Shown: one piece after another, positions 59,401 through 64,000 of the stretch
Position numbering within the stretch: position 1 is the stretch's first letter
Layout: each line of letters starts with the position of its first letter
Source of the DNA: Dermacentor variabilis
Taxonomy: Eukaryota; Arthropoda; Arachnida; Ixodida; Ixodidae
Assembly: GCF_050947875.1 (NCBI RefSeq)
Contig: NC_134573.1
Coordinates: 34,679,615-34,743,614 of the forward strand
DNA length: 64,000 bases
Direction: 5' to 3'
Notes under the pieces: generated by a model
The model's input: the letters and a program-made list of their open reading frames with translations, nothing else
What the model was told of the DNA's origin: nothing
Database searches by the model: none
Program-made: the position numbers and the translations under genes

Positions 59401-62400
59401 ATGGTCCGACGCCTGGTATGCCACAGGGAAAGCTCCAAAGCTACACAAACATGAAAAGAAGGGACGCCGCGAACATGCACAGCGAGCGCCCCGGCGTCGA
59501 AGCACAAACTGAAAGGGCGCAAAAGCGCTCGCCACATTCATCTCGACGTTTCGACGCCTGGTGTGCCACAGGGAAAGCTCCATAGCTACACAAACATGAA
59601 AAGAAGGGACGCCGCGAAGATGCACAGCGAGCACCACGGCGTCGAAGCACAAACTGAAAGGGCGCAAGAGCGGTCGCCACATTGATCTCGGGGGTCCGAC
59701 GCCTGGTGTGCCACAGGGAAAGCTCCATAGCTACACACACATGAAAAGAAGGGACGCCGCGAACATGCACAGCGAGCACCACGGCGTCGAAGCACAAACT
59801 GAAAGGGCTCAAGAGCGGTCGCCACATTGATCTAGAGGGTCCGACGCCTGGTGCGACACAGGGAAAGCTCCATAGCTACACAAACATGAAAAGAAGCGAC
59901 CCCGCGAACATGCACAGCGAGCGCCCCGCCGTCGAAGCACAAACTGAGAGGGCGCAAAAGCGCTCGTCACATTCATCTCGACGGTTCGACGCCTGGTGTG
60001 CCACAGGATAAGCTCCATAGCTACACAAACATGAAAAGAAGGGACGCCGCGAACATGCACAGCGGCCACCACGGCGTCGAAGGACAAACTGAATGGGCGC
60101 AAAAGCGGTCGCCACATTCATCTCGACGGTTCGACGCCTGGTGTGCTACAGGCAAAGCTCCATAGCTACACACACATGAAAAGAAGGGACGCCGCAAACA
60201 TGCACAGCGAGCACCACGGCGTCGAAGCATAAACTGAAAGGGCGCAAGAGTGGTCGCCACATTGATCTTGAGGCTCCGACGCCTGGTGTGCTACACGCAA
60301 AGCTCCATAGCTACACAAACTTGAAAAGAAGGGACGCCGCGAACATGCACAACGAGCACACCGGCGTCGAAGCACAAACTGAAAGGGCGCAAGTGTGATC
60401 ACCACATTCATCTCGACGTTTTGACGCCTGGTATGCCACAGGCCAAGCTCCATAGCTACACACACATGAAAAGAAGGGACGCCGCGAACATGCTCAGCGA
60501 GCACCACGGCGTCGAAGCACAAACTGAAAGGGCTCAAGAACGGTCGCCACATTGATCTAGAGGGTCCGACGCCTGGTGCGCCACAGGGAAAGCTCCACAG
60601 CTACACAAACATGAAAAGAAGGGACGCCTCGAACATGCACAGCGAGCACCACGGCGTCGAAGGACAAACTGAAAGGGCGCAAAAGCGGTCGCCACATTCA
60701 TCTCCACGGTTCGATGCCTGGTGTGCCACAGGATAAGCTCCATAGCTACAAACATGAAAAGAAGGGACGCCGCGAACATGCACAACGAGCACCCCGGTGT
60801 CGAAGCACAAACTCAAAGGGCGCAAAAGCGGTCGCCACATTCATCTCGACGGTCCGACGCCTGGTATGCCACAGGATAAGCTCCATAGCTACACACACTA
60901 GAAAAGAAGGGACGCCGCGAACATGCACAGCGACCACCACGGCGTCGAAGGACAAACTGAAAGGGCGCAAAAGCGGTCGCCACATTCATCTCGACGGTTC
61001 GACGCCTGGTGTGCTACAGGCAAAGCTCCATAGCTACACACACATGAAAAGAAGGGACGCCGCAAACATGCACAGCGAGCACCACGGCGTCGAAGCATAA
61101 ACTGAGAGGGCGCAAGAGTGGTCGCCACATTGATCTTGAGGCTCCGACGCCTGCTGTGCTAGAGGCAAAGCTCCATAGCTACACAAACTTGAAAAGAAGG
61201 GACGCCGCGAACATGCACAACGAGCACACCGGCGTCGAAGCACAAACTGAAAGGGCGCAAGTGTGATCACCACATTCATCTCGACGTTTTGACGCCTGGT
61301 ATGCCACAGGCCAAGCTCCATAGCTACACACACATGAAAAGAAGGGATGCCGCGAACATGCACAGTGAGCACCACGGCGTCGAAGCACAAACTCAAAGGG
61401 CGCAAAAGCGGTCCCCACATTCATCTCGACGGTTCGACGCCTGGTATGCCACAGACCAAGCTCCGTAGCTACACACACATGAAAACAAGGGACGCCGCGA
61501 ACATGCACAGCGAGCACCACGGCGTCGAAGCACAAACTGAAAGGGCGCACAAGCTTTCCCCACATTCATCTCGACGGTTCGATGCCTGGTGTGCTACAGG
61601 CAAAGCTCCATAGCTACACACACATGAAGAGAAGGGACGCCGCGAACATGCACAGCGAGCACCACGGCGTCGAAGCACAAACTGAAACTGAGCAAGAGTG
61701 ATCACCACATTCATCTCGACGTTTCGACGCCTGGTATGCCACATGCCAATCTCCATAGCTAGACACACACATGAAAAGAAGGGACAACGCGAACATGCAC
61801 AGCGAGCGCCCCGCCGTCGAAGCACAAACTGAGAGGGCGCAAAAGCGCTCGTCACATTCATCTCGACGGTTCGACGCCTGGTGTGCCACAGGATAAGCTC
61901 CATAGCTACACAAACATGAAAAGAAGGGACGCCGCGAACATGCACAGCGGCCACCACGGCGTCGAAGGACAAACTGAAAGGGCGCAAAAGCGGTCGCCAC
62001 ATTCATCTCGACGGTTCGACGCCTGGTGTGCTACAGGCAAAGCTCCATAGCTACACACACATGAAAAGAAGGGACGCCGCAAACATGCACAGCGAGCACC
62101 ACGGCGTCGAAGCATAAACTGAAAGGGCGCAAGAGTGGTCGCCACATTGATCTTGAGGCTCCGACGCCTGGTGTGCTACACGCAAAGCTCCATAGCTACA
62201 CAAACTTGAAAAGAAGGGACGCCGCGAACATGCACAACGAGCACACCGGCGTCGAAGCACAAACTGAAAGGGCGCAAGTGTGATCACCACATTCATCTCG
62301 ACGTTTTGACGCCTGGTATGCCACAGGCCAAGCTCCATAGCTACACACACATGAAAAGAAGGGACGCCGCGAACATGCTCAGCGAGCACCACGGCGTCGA

Positions 62401-63690
62401 AGCACAAACTGAAAGGGCTCAAGAACGGTCGCCACATTGATCTAGAGGGTCCGCCGCCTGGTGCGCCACAGGGAAAGCTCCACAGCTACACAAACATGAA
62501 AAGAAGGGACGCCTCGAACATGCACAGCGAGCACCACGGCGTCGAAGGACAAACTGAAAGGGCGCAAAAGCGGTCGCCACATTCATCTCCACGGTTCGAT
62601 GCCTGGTGTGCCACAGGATAAGCTCCATAGCTACAAACATGAAAAGAAGGGACGCCGCGAACATGCACAACGAGCACCCCGGTGTCGAAGCACAAACTCA
62701 AAGGGCGCAAAAGCGGTCGCCACATTCATCTCGACGGTCCGACGCCTGGTATGCCACAGGATAAGCTCCATAGCTACACAAACTAGAAAAGAAGGGACGC
62801 CGCGAACATGCACAGCGACCACCACGGCGTCGAAGGACAAACTGAAAGGGCGCAAAAGCGGTCGCCACATTCATCTCGACGGTTCGACGCCTGGTGTGCT
62901 ACAGGCAAAGCTCCATAGCTACACACACAGGAAAAGAAGGGACGCCGCAAACATGCACAGCGAGCACCACGGCGTCGAAGCATAAACTGAGAGGGCGCAA
63001 GAGTGGTCGCCACATTGATCTTGAGGCTCCGACTCCTGCTGTGCTAGAGGCAAAGCTCCATAGCTACACAAACTTGAAAAGAAGGGACGCCGCGAACATG
63101 CACAACGAGCACACCGGCGTCGAAGCACAAACTGAAAGGGCGCAAGTGTGATCACCACATTCATCTCGACGTTTTGACGCCTGGTATGCCACAGGCCAAG
63201 CTCCATAGCTACACACACATGAAAAGAAGGGATGCCGCGAACATGCACAGTGAGCACCACGGCGTCGAAGCACAAACTCAAAGGGCGCAAAAGCGGTCCC
63301 CACATTCATCTCGACGGTTCGACGCCTGGTATGCCACAGACCAAGCTCCGTAGCTACACACACATGAAAACAAGGGACGCCGCGAACATGCACAGCGAGC
63401 ACCACGGCGTCGAAGCACAAACTGAAAGGGCGCACAAGCTTTCCCCACATTCATCTCGACGGTTCGATGCCTGGTGTGCTACAGGCAAAGCTCCATAGCT
63501 ACACACACATGAAGAGAAGGGACGCCGCGAACATGCACAGCGAGCACCACGGCGTCGAAGCACAAACTGAAACTGAGCAAGAGTGATCACCACATTCATC
63601 TCGACGTTTCGACGCCTGGTATGCCACATGCCAATCTCCATAGCTAGACACACACATGAAAAGAAGGGACAACGCGAACATGCACAGCGA
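56440..63690. repeat. 13-14-monomer higher-order repeat, three to four tandem units
   Basis: Blocks at 56476, 56741, 57056, 57780 and 58137 recur at 58505, 58770, 59085, 59809 and 60166 (offset 2,029 bp, 14 x 145 minus 1). The 58137/60166 block recurs again at 62051, and 60534-62002 recurs at 62419-63887, offset 1,885 bp (13 x 145). Identity between neighbouring units is very high and breaks down at about 63690. Confidence 0.88.
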
Positions 63691-64000
63691 GCACCACGGC
63701 GTCGAAGCACAAACTGAAAGGGCGCAAAAGCGGTCGCCACATTCATCTCGACGGTCCGACGCCTGGTATGCCACAGGCAAAGCTCCATAGCTACACATAC
63801 ATGAAAAGAAGGGATGCAGCGAACATGCAAAGCGAGCACCACGGCGTCGAAGCACAAACTGAAAGGGCGCACAAGCGGTCCCCACATTCATCTCGACGGT
63901 TCGACGCCTGGTGTGCTACAGGCAAAGCTCCATAGCTACAAAAACATGAAAAGAAGGGACGCCGCGAACATGCACAGCGAACACCACGACGTCGAAGCAC

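Larger units (their letters stand above)
30200..64000. repeat. 145-bp satellite DNA array, about 230 monomers, continues past window end
   Basis: A head-to-tail monomer of 145 bp repeats from about 30200 to the last base without interruption by any transposon. A typical unit runs GCCACATTCATCTCGACGGT, CCGACGCCTGG, AGCTCCATAGCTACACACAC, ATGAAAAGAAGGGACGCCGC, GAACATGCACAGCGAGCACC, ACGGCGTCGAAGCACAAACT, GAAAGGGCGCAAAAGCGGTC. Copies differ at a limited set of positions (for example TTCATC/TTGATC, GACGGTTCG/GACGGTCCG/GAGGCTCCG, CACCACGG/CACCCCGG/CGCCCCGG), so monomers fall into classes. Occasional 1-bp deletions occur. Each monomer carries one stop (TAG) in only one minus-strand frame; because 145 is one more than a multiple of three, this yields a ladder of minus-strand frames of 79, 128 or 176 codons with near-identical translations. 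None is a gene. Confidence 0.98.

Noticed and set aside
30200..64000. Hundreds of open frames of 79-192 codons with near-identical proteins, mostly on the minus strand
   Set aside because: The monomer is 145 bp (one more than a multiple of three) and has one stop in one minus-strand frame, so frames spanning up to three monomers arise automatically in every register. Lengths follow this rule, and longer ones coincide with 1-bp deletions or a mutated TAG.
30200..64000. CRISPR-like array of regularly spaced repeats
   Set aside because: There is no repeat/spacer alternation; the whole 145-bp unit is repeated, and the context is eukaryotic.
30200..64000. Telomeric repeat or CENP-B box in or next to the array
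   Set aside because: No TTAGG-type tandem is present, and the best TTCG-containing words in the monomer do not fit the CENP-B box pattern.

Overview
This is eukaryotic genomic DNA, most probably from a hard tick (Ixodidae, possibly a metastriate species). The grounds are intron-containing gene structure, many decayed arthropod-type transposons (mariner, RTE, CR1/Jockey-like LINEs, Penelope-like), tRNA-derived SINE heads of a kind I associate with tick genomes, and CA microsatellites. The species is inferred, not proven. There is no bacterial operon, CRISPR array or rRNA.

Layout. 1-4.8 kb: an apparent 4.66 kb hAT-like element (99-4756, near-perfect 8-bp target duplication) holding a LINE tail, a SINE and a full-length dead mariner. 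5.0-10.0 kb: two head-to-tail minus-strand LINEs, one 5'-truncated and one internally deleted. 10.5-11.0 kb: a Penelope GIY-YIG fragment and a tRNA-like SINE split by a hairpin. 13.3-15.8 kb: the only convincing host gene, a two-exon small heat shock protein (14639-15686) with a heat-shock-element-like site upstream and AATAAA downstream. 15.8-22.4 kb: three copies of one dispersed repeat, a foldback element, a complete 556-bp MITE (TTA duplication), a decayed Penelope hammerhead-ribozyme motif, an RTE tail and a CR1/Jockey-like LINE. 22.4-24.5 kb: remnant LTR retrotransposon with a tRNA-Leu-type primer site, a tandem leader, and a 37-bp 5' tRNA-half-like insertion inside its gag-like region. 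24.8-26.4 kb: two RTE tails in inverted orientation. 26.9-29.1 kb: a second foldback, an alternating 60/77-bp minisatellite and a LINE endonuclease fragment.

30.2-64.0 kb: one uninterrupted satellite array, monomer 145 bp, about 230 copies, running off the window. It has higher-order structure: a tandem duplication of about 5.65-5.95 kb, an 8-monomer duplication (1,159 bp offset) and a 13-14-monomer unit repeated in tandem near the right end (2,029 and 1,885 bp offsets). The many open frames in this array are a by-product of a monomer with few stops and are not genes.

Functionally the window is one stress-response gene in a transposon graveyard next to a large satellite block. The near-nucleosomal monomer and layered duplications suggest pericentromeric, centromeric or other constitutive heterochromatin, but nothing in the sequence alone proves a centromere.
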